Below, piece after piece: positions 1 to 12,345 of a stretch of DNA of 64,000 bases (the stretch's first letter is position 1; every line of letters starts with the position of its first letter). This DNA comes from Excoecaria cochinchinensis (Eukaryota; Streptophyta; Magnoliopsida; Malpighiales; Euphorbiaceae): contig CANTUQ010000070.1 of the NCBI GenBank assembly GCA_947683425.1, forward strand, positions 5,287,501 through 5,351,500, read 5' to 3'. The notes beneath the pieces were generated by a model that ran no database searches, had not been told where the DNA came from, and was given only the letters and a program-made list of their open reading frames with translations. The position numbers and the translations under genes were made by a program.

Positions 1-2172
1 ACAGAACAATCCCCCGAAATAAATAAAGAAATAAATAAAATAAATAAATAAATAAACACATAAAGAGAATTAAAATGAAAACATACATAAATCGGGTTAT
101 TCATTAAATTTTAGGAACATTGGTTCCTTTTTTATTTATTTGAAAATTGGAGAACTATTTTTAAGACATTGATTGGGAAAAACCGGAATGAGTGATCCCA
201 TTTTAAGAAAACTAGGTCTCCATTTGAAAGTGTGATTTTTATTGGTTAAAATAGAACATTGGTCCATTTTATTAGGAAAAATTCCAAATTATTAATATAA
301 AAAAAACGTGATTTTCTATAACGCGGATAATTAAAATAATATATTTTTACATGCGAAATAAAATAACATAACGAGAGGAAATAAAAATGATAAAATAAAA
401 TAAAATAATATGCAAACGCTAAGCCGGGTAGCCTTCTATCTCCCGATACTCCAACCCGGGCATGAATGCAATTCGCGAAGACAAATAATAATTTTGAGAC
501 AATGAAAAAATAAAAATGAAATAAAATATTAGTAATGTAAATTGAACAATTAATGTAATTTACTAAACAAATAAATTAGAACAAACAAACTAATAAAATA
601 ATTAATAAATCAATCAAAATAATAATAAGAAAGATAACAATAATACTAAAACATATATTAATAAAATAATATTAATAATAACATTTAAAACCTATTAATA
701 TAAAATGATAAATATAATTAGGCTCGACAAATAATAATAGTAAACTAAAATAAATAAAACAATAAACAAAAGAGGAAAAAATAATATAGATAAATAATAA
801 TAGTAAATTAAAATAATATAAAATAATAAGATAAAAGAGGACCAAATACCTAAAAAGTGGAATTAAAGAATAAGAGAATTAAAGTATTCACGTGATTAAC
901 TTAGCTAAAAGACAAAGTTTGGCCCAAATGAGGAGAAATACAATTGAAATAAAAGAAATGGGAAGTGGGAAAAGAAGAAGGAGAGCACGACTCTTGCTCT
1001 CCTTGCACGAGTCGTGCAGGCTGATCGGGGAACTGAGCTTTTCTGACGCGTCCATCGGAAGAGAGGGAAAATGATGATGCAATCCGATCGGGGAGAACGA
1101 AATCCGATCAGGACATAAGATACAATCATACAAGCAAGAACAAGAGCAAGATCCGATCGGAAACCAAAAATCAAATAAAAACCAAATCACAGTTCAAACA
1201 AACTAGAAAACAGGGATGAACAGAGCATGAACGACTGGCTAACAAACACGATATAATATGATCAAAACATGCGTAATAATGCAACCAACATGCTTATTCA
1301 CTTACAACAACAACATACATGCGATGAATAGATTAAATAAACCAAACAACAAATATATACAATATATAAAAAGCATAAAATCTACTAATGAAATCAAACG
1401 AGAAAAAGAAAGCAAGGAAAAAATAAGAGAAAGAAAGAGAAAGCAAAGATCCGAGTATTTAGCCTCAGATATTGATCTTTGATCTGCAAATAAGAGAAAT
1501 GCTGGTTTCTTGGATTGAAGAATAAAATCTAAACGTCTTGAAAAATCAAAATCTTTGTTTTTTGGCTCTCAAAACTCTTTCACTGTGTTTTTTTTTTCTC
1601 TTCTCCCTTTTTTTTAGTGCTCTCTAATGCCCCCTCTCTTATCCTTTTTCCAGCTTTCACTTCTCTTTTTAATGTAGAATGACAGCATTCCCTCACTTCT
1701 TACCAAATCCATGCATAAGTCTACATTTTCAAACCAAACCTCCCCAAAACCTGGGAGAGGAGACGTGCTGGAGAGGAAACACGTGAGTTGGATCTCACAT
1801 GAGTGAGAAGGCCTCTCACCCTAGGTGAAATGGGATCACACATGGGTGAGATGGGCCTCACCCAAAAGCCGCCCCCCCCCCCCCCAAAAAAAATCAATTT
1901 TCTATTTTTTTTTTCTTTTTTTATATAAAATAGAGAAAATATTTTTTTAAATAAAAGGAATGAAAATATATTTTAAAGAAAGAAATTGCAAAAATATTTT
2001 ATATATATATATTATTTTTTTAAAGGGAGAAACATGTTTTTTAAATAAAAGAAACGGAAAAATATTTTTTTCGAGGAAACCGTCACTTTAATTCGCCATT
2101 CGCCCGTAAACAGGCATCATTTTTATCATTGGGTAACTTTAGTCTGAGCTGCCTCAGGACCTGGTGTCTACA
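1..2172 (+). mobile_element. Long LTR, family 1, copy A (5' part outside the window)
   Basis: This stretch is colinear with the solo LTRs at 5537-8455 and 24603-26701. Shared blocks include the ATAAATCGGGTTATTCATTA motif near the start, the GAGTGATCCCATTTTA block near 190, and the terminal block ending in TGTCTACA. Position 1 corresponds to about 6003 in copy B, so roughly 465 bp of the left end lies outside the window. The right end is the canonical CA at 2172. What follows (GCCGCCGGCG) is not a tRNA primer-binding site, so I infer a solo LTR or a 3' LTR inserted in the CACTA remnant to the right. A TSD cannot be tested. The LTR size and its GGAGTCGCCACC block (seen in copy B) suggest a Tat/Ogre-like gypsy family, but no coding region is present to prove it. 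Confidence 0.8.
987..1160. repeat. Palindrome-rich cassette of LTR copy A
   Basis: A GC-rich island inside an AT-rich LTR. It contains reiterated self-complementary words: GCACGAGTCGTGC and close variants, and CCGATCGG and variants. The same words recur in copy B at 7145-7430, while copy C carries different words. Open frames on both strands here are by-products of the lack of stops in GC-rich sequence and are not called as genes. Confidence 0.6.
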
Positions 2173-2746
2173 GCCGCCGGCGATCATGGTTGTCTAGACC
2201 GATTTGGGGGGATGGGCGATTTCTGGGTTCTTCCTATTTCGATTTGGGGGGAAGGGCGATTTTTAATGAGAGTGGTAAAGTAATTTGGGGGTTTAGGTTT
2301 ATTTCGTACTGTGTTTTAATCGAAAAATAGCGACCAATTAGCGACTCCAAAATTTAGTCGCTAAATAATTGAAATTGAGAAAGTAATGCTATAGCGACAA
2401 AATAATTAATCGCTATTAGCGTCGCTAAATACACTTTTCCATTTTGCGACAGATACTTCTATTGCTATTTAGTCACAAACTTATTTGTCAACATTAGCGA
2501 CTAACATTCAGACGCTATTTTTTTGCGACTGAATTGTCAGTCGCAAATTTCATCGCTAAAAAGGCGCGTACAATTTTGCGCGCACTTTAGCGACTAAATT
2601 TCATATTTCGTCGCTGTTTAGTCGCTAAAATGTCCTTCCGAATCAAAAAATACGATTTCGTGACTAAGACTTTTTTTCGTCGCAAAATAGCAACTATATT
2701 ATGCAGTCGCTAAAAATTGTCGCTATTTCAATGTTTTTTTGTAGTG
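2173..2746. mobile_element. Right end of a CACTA (En/Spm) element
   Basis: From about 2310 the sequence is packed with the subterminal repeat AGCGAC/GTCGCT. It closes at 2746 with TTTTTTTGTAGTG, the inverted form of the CACTACAAAA terminus seen on the three other CACTA elements of the window. The left end is not in view. LTR copy A abuts it and may be inserted in it. No transposase sequence is visible. Confidence 0.7.
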
Positions 2747-3095
2747 CTTGCTGGCGAAAATTGTGTGAATATAATTGCTTATGTGGTCTCTAATCGCACA
2801 AGATTTAACACTTTTTGCCTATAAGTGCTATTGTGGAGGTCTTAAATCATGTTTAAGAGGGGTAATTAGTGTGGTTTTACTCTGTTGTTCATTACTTGCT
2901 TTATTTGATTACTTTGCAGATTCAATTTCTTGTAAATGATTATGATGTGTTCAATTGAATATTAGATCCACAAACAGGGGGGAAAATGTGCATTTTTATG
3001 CATTTCTTGTCAAGCTTATTTTGTTTATTGTTGTACTGACTAGTTGCTTTTCATCTTGCGAAGCTATTCTCGACAAGTAGTTGAGTTCTTTAAAT
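2747..3095. other. Unassigned unique sequence
   Basis: About 350 bp with no repeat signature. It continues at 4163, because the intervening hAT element is an insertion. A T-rich tract followed by TTTGCAG near 2920 resembles a 3' splice site, but no exon I recognise follows. It may be an intron of the same decayed gene as the duplicated fragment at 4190-4780. Confidence 0.3.
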
Positions 3096-3103
3096 ACGTG
3101 AAG

Positions 3104-4154
3104 TAGGGCTGTTCATGGGTTGGGTTGGCTCAAAAATGAAATAAACCCAACCCAACCCAATATGTATGAAATGTATGGTTTTTTTATTAAAAACCAACCC
3201 AACCCATTAAAACTTTGAACGGTTTGGGACGGTTTCAAGACGGTTTAAAATGGTTTCAAGACGGTTTAAAATGGTTTAAAAACCTGCACCTGATTGCGCT
3301 GTCATTGTTCCTAACAACAATAAGATTGTAGAATTGGGTTGTTCTTATCAAGAAATGTTAAGATCAGAAACAGAGCAGATTGCTAACCATCAAATTTAAT
3401 TTTGTTCACAATTATTCTATCCAAGAATAAATCCAATAATCCCAACTTAATGAATGATTGATGATACTGCATTGACTCAATTTTACATCACATATGCATA
3501 TTCTAGCTCAATACAAAGTGGAACCCAAAACAAATGCAAGCCATAACACGAATGCAAGTTAAATCAGGGAGCAAGTTAAATCAGGGAGAAATTAATTTTC
3601 ACCCATAAAAAATCAAAATCAACATCAGGCTTCAATTTTAGATCTCGACTAAAGAAACGTGATTTGAAAATGGCAAAAAACAAGAAGAAAATGGCAAAAC
3701 ACTCATATTTGGAATTATATCATGCAGAATCAGTAGAAAAGCAAAAGATAAAACCAATGCCAGTCACAAACACATACCTCGTTGATGGCACAAAACCGAG
3801 TGAGGAAGAGTGAGATCAAGAGCGAGAGCAAGATTAGGAGCAAGATCGCGATAGATCTACAAAGCGAGAGGGAGATTGAGACAGAGAGGGTGAGATCCAG
3901 AGAATGAGATCGAGACAAGGGGCGAGAATGAGAGAGAGATTGAGACAGAGTGATTTCGAGATTGAGAAGACGAAGATGAAAGCGGTCGGTTTAGCAAATA
4001 ACCAACTTATCTCATTAATAACCCATGTAACCCGACTTTAGCTTAAAAATAACCGACCAACCCGACTCATAAACCATCAAAACCGTATTTTACTGGGTTG
4101 GTCGGTTTGATTGGGTCGGGTTAGTCGGTTTGACCCGAAATCTGAACAGCCCTA
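3104..4154. mobile_element. Non-autonomous hAT element (1051 bp) with 8-bp TSD
   Basis: The terminal inverted repeats start TAGGGCTGTTCA on both ends (left at 3104, inverted at 4154) and continue into GGGTTGGGTTGG-type and GGGTCAAACCGA-type words. The 8-bp direct repeat ACGTGAAG lies at 3096-3103 and 4155-4162. An 8-bp TSD with TAGGG-type ends is the hAT signature. The interior has (GA)-rich sequence around 3790-3970 and no transposase. Confidence 0.9.
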
Positions 4155-4189
4155 ACGTGAAGCATTTGAAAGAAGTTTCACTCGTGAAA

Positions 4190-4780
4190 GCTGGTGAAGG
4201 TGGCGGAGTCAAGGGTCTCCCTTCCTCACGAAGGGGGATTCTTTATTCCAAACAAGAACTTCCCTCATTCGGCACTCGAATCTTTTGATTTTAAAAGAGC
4301 AATGTCATGCATGTCTGGTCAGTAGTTTATTTCTTACCTTTCATTTTCCAACCCCAGGTCTGTGTAAAGAGTCCGAATAGCACGTCTATGGGTGTTGTGT
4401 CTCCTTATTGCCCATCACGAAAATTCCATCCTTGAGTACTGTTTCCTACCAAAACTGAATTTAGCTTTGGTCCCAGTGAAACCTGGTGAAGGTGGTGGTG
4501 TCAAGGGCAACCAGCAACAGCTCTTGCTTCCTCACGAAGGGGGATTCTTTATTCCAAAAAACAACTTACCTCAGTCGGCACTCGAATCTTTTGATTTTAG
4601 AAGAGCAATGTCATGCATGTCTGGTCAGTAGTTTATTTCTTACCTTTCATTTTCCAACCCCAGTTCTGTGTAAAGAGTCCGAATGGCACGTCTGTGGGTG
4701 TTGTGTCTCCTTATTGCCCATCATGAAAATTCCATCCTTGAGTACTATTTCCTACTAAAACTGAATTTAGCTCAAGTTCC
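4190..4780 (+). pseudogene. Tandemly duplicated exon-like fragment, unrecognised gene
   Basis: Two direct copies of about 290 bp (4190-4480 and 4483-4780) share exon-like sequence encoding GGFFIPKNNLPQSALESFDF in the second copy, then an intron-like stretch ending in CCAACCCCAG. In the first copy a deletion of about 16 nt after the GVKG codons shifts the frame. The first copy therefore cannot encode the same peptide. I do not recognise the protein. The pattern (coding-like block, then T-rich sequence ending in AG) suggests a fragment of a host gene, now non-functional. The alternative is an unrecognised repeat. Confidence 0.4.
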
Positions 4781-5472
4781 AATTTTGTTAAGCTACTATT
4801 TCCTCAAAAAAAAATTCTATCAAAAAAATTTCATCACGAAAATTCCCTCTTTCTCACCCGAATCTATCACAAAAACACATAATTGACAAGAGAGAATTAA
4901 CAATTCAAAACATATGCAAAAACATAATAAAAACCTATCTTAAATCAACAAAATAATACTTAAACAAAAACCTTCTAAATATGCTATAAAATCACATTCT
5001 ATCACTCTCAGTCAAATAAAGGCTCAAAATCAATGAAGTATTTACTATCTATATCCTCCAATTTATCACAAACTTTTTGATACTCCAAAGCAATGTTTAA
5101 CATCAAGGATATTTAATTCCAACTAGTATAGCAATTTATGATCAAATTCTTTGCATACTTGATGTTTACTATCTCGAAAGAGTTTTTTAAAAAGAATCTA
5201 ACTTTTAGGGATTGCTTCTAACGTATTTGATAACATCTCTAATCTTTTTAACAGACTTTTCAACACATCTAAGCGCATGTTTCACAATTAGGTAACATTT
5301 CTTTTACCTGAAATAATTTAATTTTTAATATTTTAAAAAACTATAAATTCCTTAAGTTCAATTTTTAAATGCTCCTATAACTCAAAATAAAAAATATTCC
5401 CTCCTAAAAAATTCAAGTTTAATTCTTAATTCCCTCCAAAAAAATTTAATTTTTTCTCTTTTATCATTTATA
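4781..5472. other. AT-rich intergenic sequence
   Basis: No coding, RNA or transposon signature seen. From about 5473 it grades into the ~158-bp tandem repeat. Confidence 0.5.
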
Positions 5473-6750
5473 AATGTATAATTAAAATTTCATTTTGTAT
5501 AATAACTATATATAATTATATTATTAATTTATATACTGTGACGCGCGCCGGAACCAGCAAGGCCCTCTTTGAGCCCGCTTTTTGGGGCTCGAGGGATCGG
5601 TTCGCGTCTTTATGATCTTGGGCATAATGAGTCATCTTGAATGCCTCCTTTTCAATAGAACATTGGAAAGGAGGATCTAGACCCATAACGCCTTTAGGTA
5701 CCTTTAAGGTATTTTGGAGTCGCCACCCAGTTTACAAAAAGCTGGAAAAGATCTCTAACCTCTATTGGTCTAAACCAGATATGGTGTCCAAAACTTCACT
5801 CTTATTAATGACTTAAGTTTTATAAACGAGTTGTTAAGAAATCAAAATTCCATCCCTCATCTCACGCGTATATGCAGTAAATTAAAAGCGCATTCATTCA
5901 CATTAAAAAAAACGATAAATAAAGCCAAAGAAAAATAAATTACAAAATAGAAAATCAGGACAGAACAATCCCCAAATGAATAATAGAAATAAATAAAAAT
6001 GGGACAGAACAATCCCCCAATTAAGAATATAAATAAACAAAACAAGTAAATAAATAAATAAACACATATATTAAAATGCAACATACATAAATCGGGTTAT
6101 TCATTAAATTTTAGGAACATTGGTTCCTTTTTATTAACTTAAAAAATTGGAGAACCATTTTTGGGTTATTGATTGATGAAAATCGGGATGAGTGATCCCA
6201 TTTTATGAAAACCTGTTCTCCATTTAAAAGTGTAATTTTATTGATTAAAATAGGATATTGGTCCAATTTATTAAGAAAAATTCACAAGTTATTAATTATA
6301 AAAAACGTGACTTTCTATGATACGGGCAATTAATAAAATATATTTTACATGCAACACATAAAAAATAATATAACAACGAAATAAATGCAAACTCCAAATC
6401 AAAGGTCCTTCATCTCCGATCCTCCGACCCGAGTACGAATATAACTCGCGAAGATAAATAATTATTTAGACAAATAAACAAAATAAATAAAATATTAGTA
6501 AAATAAGTCAAATAATCAATGAACAAATAAATTAATTAAATGAAATAATTAATTAAAATGATTAATAGATCAATCAAATAAATAATCAATTAAACTAATC
6601 AAATATAAGTACTTAATTAAATAGAAATAATTGAAGATAAAACAATTGCATACAAGAATGGAATTTGACAAATTAAATTAACAAGATTAATAGTAATAAT
6701 TAAATAATAATAATAACTACCTAATAATAATGAGAAATTCATTAATACAA

Positions 6751-6792
<42 letters not shown>

Positions 6793-9060
6793 TTTTGAAG
6801 ATATATTAAAATGAAATATTAATGATAACTAGACTAGATATATAAACCACAACAGAAAAATAAAATAAAGTAAAATTACTAATTAAAAGAGGACAAAGAA
6901 ACCATAAAAGATGAAAGCTAAAATGAGACCACGTGAGAAACAAAATGGCCAAAAAGAATGAAAGTTTAAAATGAATTAAGAGCAAATCACGTGAGAATGT
7001 CTACACTAAAAGACAAAATGTGGCCAATGTAAGGAAAATAGAATTGGAAATGGAAATGGGAAAGAAGTGGAATTGTAAAGAGGGAAAAGAGAACAACTAA
7101 ATGCATGATGCACGAATCACACGAGAAGAGAACAACTAAGTGCTAAAGCACGAGTCGTGCTCTTCTTGCGCAAATCATGCAAGGGGAGCACGATACGATC
7201 CGATCGGACAGCAGGAAAAAAAGAAAAAAACAAGAACACGACTCGTGCAGCAGGGACACGAGTCGGACGGGAGAAAATGACTCGGATGAAGAAGTCGTGG
7301 TCCGATCGGAAGAAAACTGGAAGAACAGACGAACAAATGAATCAAAGACAAGAATGGCGCACGACTCGGACGAAATGACACGACACGGACAGAGGTAAGA
7401 ACACGACTCAGACAAAATGAAGGCACGAACCAGACAATCAGAAAACAGGGGCAAACAGAGTATTTGAGCAAACCAAATAAACACGAAATCATGCGATCAA
7501 AACGTGCAAAATGTCATGCAAACATGTTCATTTAATCCTAATAGCTACTTATGATTTATGTCTGATAACAAACAAAACAAACATACAAATAACAGATTAA
7601 CAAAATCAAATGATAAAAATATACAAAATATACAGATGAAGAACACTGTAAAGCCCAGTAAGAAAAAGAAAGAAAAGAAGAAAGAAAGGAAAGAAATAGA
7701 TCAAAGAAGGAGATGGTTATCCAGTATTTACCCTCAGATATTGATCTTTGACCTGCAAATGAAGAAGCTCTGGTTTCCCTCCTTTTGCTTTTCTTTTCTT
7801 GAAAATGATAAAATAGTGACTCCAAAAACTTTGAATAAACGTTACGTAAAGAAAGAAAATGGGAGATGAAAGATGATTGAATCCCAAACGTCAGGAATTA
7901 GTTTCCTGGATTCAAGAACAATCTTAGAATGCTTTGAGACAAAAATTACTTTCTTAATCCCAGCTCTTCCTCTTTTCCCAGCTTTTTACACTTTTCTTCT
8001 TTTCTCAATAATCCTCCCTCCAATAATTTCCAATCCCCCCTTTTTGCTCAATTTTTCAACTCTTTAAATGTCATTTGATAGGATTAGTTAGTTTCCTCAC
8101 CAAATCCTACATAAAACCAAGTTTTTCAAACCAAACTCCATCAAAATAAGGAGCAGAGACGTTGAGAGGGGGAAAGGAGGCGAGTGAGGCAGCCTCACCC
8201 AAGAAATGGGCCTCAGGCAGCAAGCTGCCTCTCACTCATGTGAGATGGGCCTCACGTCTCACAAGGGTGAGACGGGCCTTACTGCACAGGGCCCCCAAAA
8301 AAACAATTCAAATATCTTTTTTTTTTAAAAAAAACGAAAAACACATATTTTTTCCAAGAAAGCCATCACTTCCATTTGCTTCTTGCCCGTGAACAGGCGT
8401 CATTTTCATCATTGGCTAATTTTGGTCTGGGATGCCTCATGACCCAGTGTCTACATATACTCATATGTATTTTGCCAAAAATAAATGAGTACTATTTGAG
8501 TGGTACTAAAAGTAAATAAAATTAATTGATAAAGTGATTATATACTCATATAATTACATTAATTGGTAAAATTTCATTACATATAATAACTATATATTAC
8601 ATTATTAATTTAATTGTGCCAAAATAGATAAATACCAGTGGAGTGACACTCAAAGTAAATGAAATTAATTTTTAAGGTGATTATATAGTAATATAATTAC
8701 ATTAATTGGCAAAATTTCATTTATATAATAACTATATATACTTATATTATTAATTTACATATTTATATAGGTATTGTGCCAAAAATAGGAGTAGTAGTTG
8801 AGTGACTAAAAGTTTATGAAATTATTGGTAAAGTGATTATATACTCATATATTTACATTAATCGGTAAAATTTCATTACAAATAATAACTATATATAATT
8901 ACATTTTTAATTTACATACTCATATAGGTATTGTGCAAAAAATAAATGAATACTAGTTAAGTGACACTAAAAGTAAATGAAATTAATTGGTAAGGTGATT
9001 ATATGATAAATTGTTTTGTTTACATATCTATATAGATATTTGTATAAAAAGAAAAATTAA
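5473..9060. repeat. ~158-bp AT-rich tandem repeat, split by a solo LTR
   Basis: Each monomer runs GTAAAATTTCATTA, then ATAATAACTATATATA, then TTGTGCCAAAAATA, then AGTGACACTAAAAGTAAATG. The TTGTGCC word sits at about 8471, 8613, 8773 and 8931 (steps 142, 160, 158). Part of a monomer lies at 5473-5536, just before the solo LTR, and the array resumes at 8456. The last monomer (from about 9001) is degraded. About four to five monomers remain. Confidence 0.8.
5537..8455 (+). mobile_element. Solo LTR, family 1, copy B (2919 bp, TSD TATAC)
   Basis: It begins TGTGACGCGCGCCGG and ends GTGTCTACA, giving canonical TG...CA ends. The 5-bp repeat TATAC flanks it (5532-5536 and 8456-8460). No internal retrotransposon sequence is present, so it is a solo LTR left by recombination between two LTRs. 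It is the reference for copies A and C. The palindromic words GCACGAGTCGTGC and TCCGATCGGA cluster at 7145-7430. A (TAA)n tract lies at about 6749-6791. All open frames inside (for example 7143-7492 and 7556-7869) follow base composition and lack family resemblance. Confidence 0.92.
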
Positions 9061-9539
9061 GTAGTAGTTGAGTAACATTAATGATAAATTAAATTAAACA
9101 TAAATTGTTTTAGTTATATATTATATTTATATGTATATAATAATTATTATAATAATTAAATTTATCTTATTAAAATTAAAATATTTAGTTTAATTTATTA
9201 ACTAGTTATTATCTTAATTTTGTGCACTATAATATTTAATACAAATAATTATGAAGTTAAACTTATAGAATAAAAATTATAAATAATATTTATATATAAA
9301 TTATTAATATTATATATAATAATTAATAAATATCAGTTCTTTTGGTACAATTCGGTTTCAAAACAGTTTGGTACAGTTCAAAACGATTTTCAGTTCGGTT
9401 CTAAACAAAATATCCATATCCATTCCAACTAAAGTCAATGATACAATTCAGTTCGATTTTAGTAAAAAAGTTAACGGTACAATTCGATTCTGGATATTTT
9501 TCATCAGCAATTCGATTTGGTATAGGAAAATCCAGATCC
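9061..9539. other. AT-rich spacer with TTCGGTT-type words
   Basis: 9061-9330 is AT-rich with nothing recognisable. 9335-9540 carries repeated GTTCGGTT/CAATTCGATT words, typical of degenerate hAT-type MITE termini. No ends or TSD could be fixed. Confidence 0.35.
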
Positions 9540-10491
9540 TTGTAAACCCTTACCAAGCATGCTCGGCCCAATCCCAACCCATCCAGACCCAAAATCGACA
9601 TGACTCGATTCCGACCCATCTTGGTCTAGCCCGAACTCAACCCATCCCGATCCGAACTCAGCCCAGCCTAAAGTAGGACTGAATTTTATTTATGCAGGCT
9701 TGTATAGAAAAAAACAATCTTCAAATTTTGGTTAGGCCCACTACGAACATGATCCATTCCGATTTCGTGCAAACTCGGCCCATCCTGACCCGAATTTGGC
9801 CCAGCCTAAAATAGGTTTGGATTTTATTTATGTAATATTATGCAGAAAAAATCTTAAAAAAATCTCCAAGTGGCCCAATGGGCATCAACTGCACCAAATG
9901 GGTCAATATACCAAATTTATAACAACTACAATTATCACTACAAGAAATTACGAATTTCTTGACGAAGAATCAGGATTTTCCGTCGAGAAATGACATTACT
10001 GATGGAATTGACTTTCGTCGGCATTTGAGTTGTAGGCGAAATTACTAATGAAAATGCGGTTCCTTGCCAACAGAATAGTAAATTCTGTCAGGGAAGTTCC
10101 CGACGAGAAAATAAATTCCGTCAGGAAATTTGCGAAATTTTTAATTTTTTTATTTTTACCAACGGAATTTTCCATCGGTAATTTAAAAAAAAAAAAGCTA
10201 ATAAAAAATTAAATTAGTGGACAAATCAATTTAGCTTAACTGGAAAAATCCATACCATAAAGTGATCATACGGATGTAACTAAATAATTTATGGACTATC
10301 TACAGAGAATTGAAAAATAATCATCATTGAGATAATTTCATTCATAATATATTATAAAGCAAGAGATCTAACAAGCAGCAGGCAATGACAGGTATTTGCT
10401 CCCAGTATAATAAAACAAAGTAACAAGCAATCTTTTTCTGAATAATAAAGATAAGCACATAACATTAGAAAATGAAATTAACATCAAAACA

Positions 10492-10595
10492 TTATGGAAT
10501 AGATGCCTTGCTATTCTGAAACTTCCCTCCAGATCTATTTGCTCTATAATTCATCGAATTGTATGCTGCTTGCAGCAAACGAATCACGTAAGCAT
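10492..10595 (-). pseudogene. Possible terminal exon inside CACTA-0, unrecognised
   Basis: Read on the minus strand, an open stretch containing YAYVIRLLQAAYNS and later YRANRSGGKFQNSKASIP ends in TAA (10494-10492). Possible 3' splice sites (GCAAG, GCAG) lie inside it. The composition is more protein-like than its surroundings. CACTA-1 is shown to carry captured host exons, so this could be another captured fragment. I do not recognise the protein, and a chance reading frame is possible. Confidence 0.2.
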
Positions 10596-11728
10596 ATGAA
10601 ATATCATCAAAAAAGAGAAAATAACTAACAATGCAACTTAAAAATAAAAAAATCATTGAAGGAATTTTTTTTTTAACTCAATCCTTGAAAGAATTAAATT
10701 TTAGATAAAATACAATATTAGCAACCAAGAGATAACTATACCAAGTAGACTCAGCTGAAGCATCCATCTACCAATCTAAAATATAAGGCCACCAACTATT
10801 ATGGATGCAAGACTTTATAGCCAACACTTTCTATAAGAACAAATATTGTAACCAAACTTTCTTTATGGATACAGCCAACACTTCATGACAAGCAAACACT
10901 CCATCCTAGATGCTGAGAGGTCTGAAAAATTCTATATAAACTCCAGTCCTTTCAGCCAAGATTCTAAAAAAAATAATTATATGACAATAAGGTGGAAGAA
11001 ACTATGAGTTATTGTCTAGAAAGTTCCATATAAACATCCAACCTTTTAGTAAATGGTTAGAGCAAAAGAATAACTATATAACAATATGCTAGAAAAACAC
11101 TTTGAATTTGCACTTCAAAGCAGAGTAAGAAAAGAAAAAAGTTCAATCTAAGATATTTAAAAAAACATAGGCGCTACACAACACCATAAGCAGCAATAGA
11201 GTATATGTGATGCCATGCATACTAAATTTCAAACAAGAACCTCATGTAGAATGCTCAAATAAAAAAAAAAAAAACACAAGGGAAAACAACTCACATTTTC
11301 AATTCAGAATGTAAGTGAGAAGAAAAACAAAAGATGTTAAAAGAATTATTTAAGTCAGAAAAAAAAAAAAAAGGCAAGCCATGCACAAGCATTCATCTCC
11401 ATCCTGGAGTGTAATATTTTTTCTATAGCTATGTTGCTCAAAACTTCCAAGGGCCAAGAAAGCAAGAGATGGGATTCTCAGTGTTAATTTCCTGTAATTG
11501 ATCATGGGCATAACTAGCATGTAGGACCAAAAACACATAGGATGAGATATACAAGGGAAAACAGCATATAGAATAATTTTCAATTTCTAATCAATATTAT
11601 CAACATAGTTATTTCTTGCAAATTTCATTATTCAGGAGGTTCAATTCAATTTGGTACTCACAAAACACCAAGTCTCATAATAAATTGTTAAAACAGCATT
11701 TCAGTGCATTCACTAAGTTTTTAATGCC

Positions 11729-11730
<2 letters not shown>

Positions 11731-11790
<60 letters not shown>
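11731..11790. repeat. (AT)n microsatellite
   Basis: An uninterrupted AT dinucleotide run of about 58 bp inside CACTA-0. A shorter (AT)n run lies at 12308-12343. Confidence 0.95.
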
Positions 11791-11794
<4 letters not shown>

Positions 11795-12305
11795 CTGTGG
11801 TTGCCATAGAATGTCTTGTTAAAATGTTCTTCCATAAAACATGCCTTTTTTTCAATTAAAAATACTGACCAGATCCACCGGAGGGAAGGCATGAGGGATG
11901 CCGACAGGAGTCGTGCTCAACGGGAGGAAGGCAACGGCGGCAGGGGCGAGCGGTGGCAAGAGGGAGAGCAGCTCGAGGGGGCAAGCAGCGCGAGAGGCCA
12001 GCATCGCCGGGCCAAGCAGCAGTGGAAGGGAGATCACCTGTGAGGCGAGCAGCGACGGGGGCATCCGATTGGCGAGGTAGGGGTCACGGCCAACCAGATC
12101 TACAGGTGAGAGAGAGAGAGAAAGAGGAAGGGAGGGGAGGAGAGCGGGGGAGAGGGAAAGGAGGAAAGCAGCGGATCGGCACAGGGGGAGAAAGAGGGAG
12201 GCCGGAACAGCGCCGGGGGAGGAACGCCGGCATGGCATAGCGGGGGTAGCCAGATCTGCGAGAGAGAGGGAGAGGGGGAGGGAGAGGGAGGCAGAGAGAG
12301 AAAAA

Positions 12306-12345
<40 letters not shown>

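Noticed and set aside
7143..7492. Open frames of about 105-113 codons on the minus strand
   Set aside because: They lie in the palindrome cassette of a solo LTR and are open in several frames at once, with Ser/Cys/Phe-rich low complexity.
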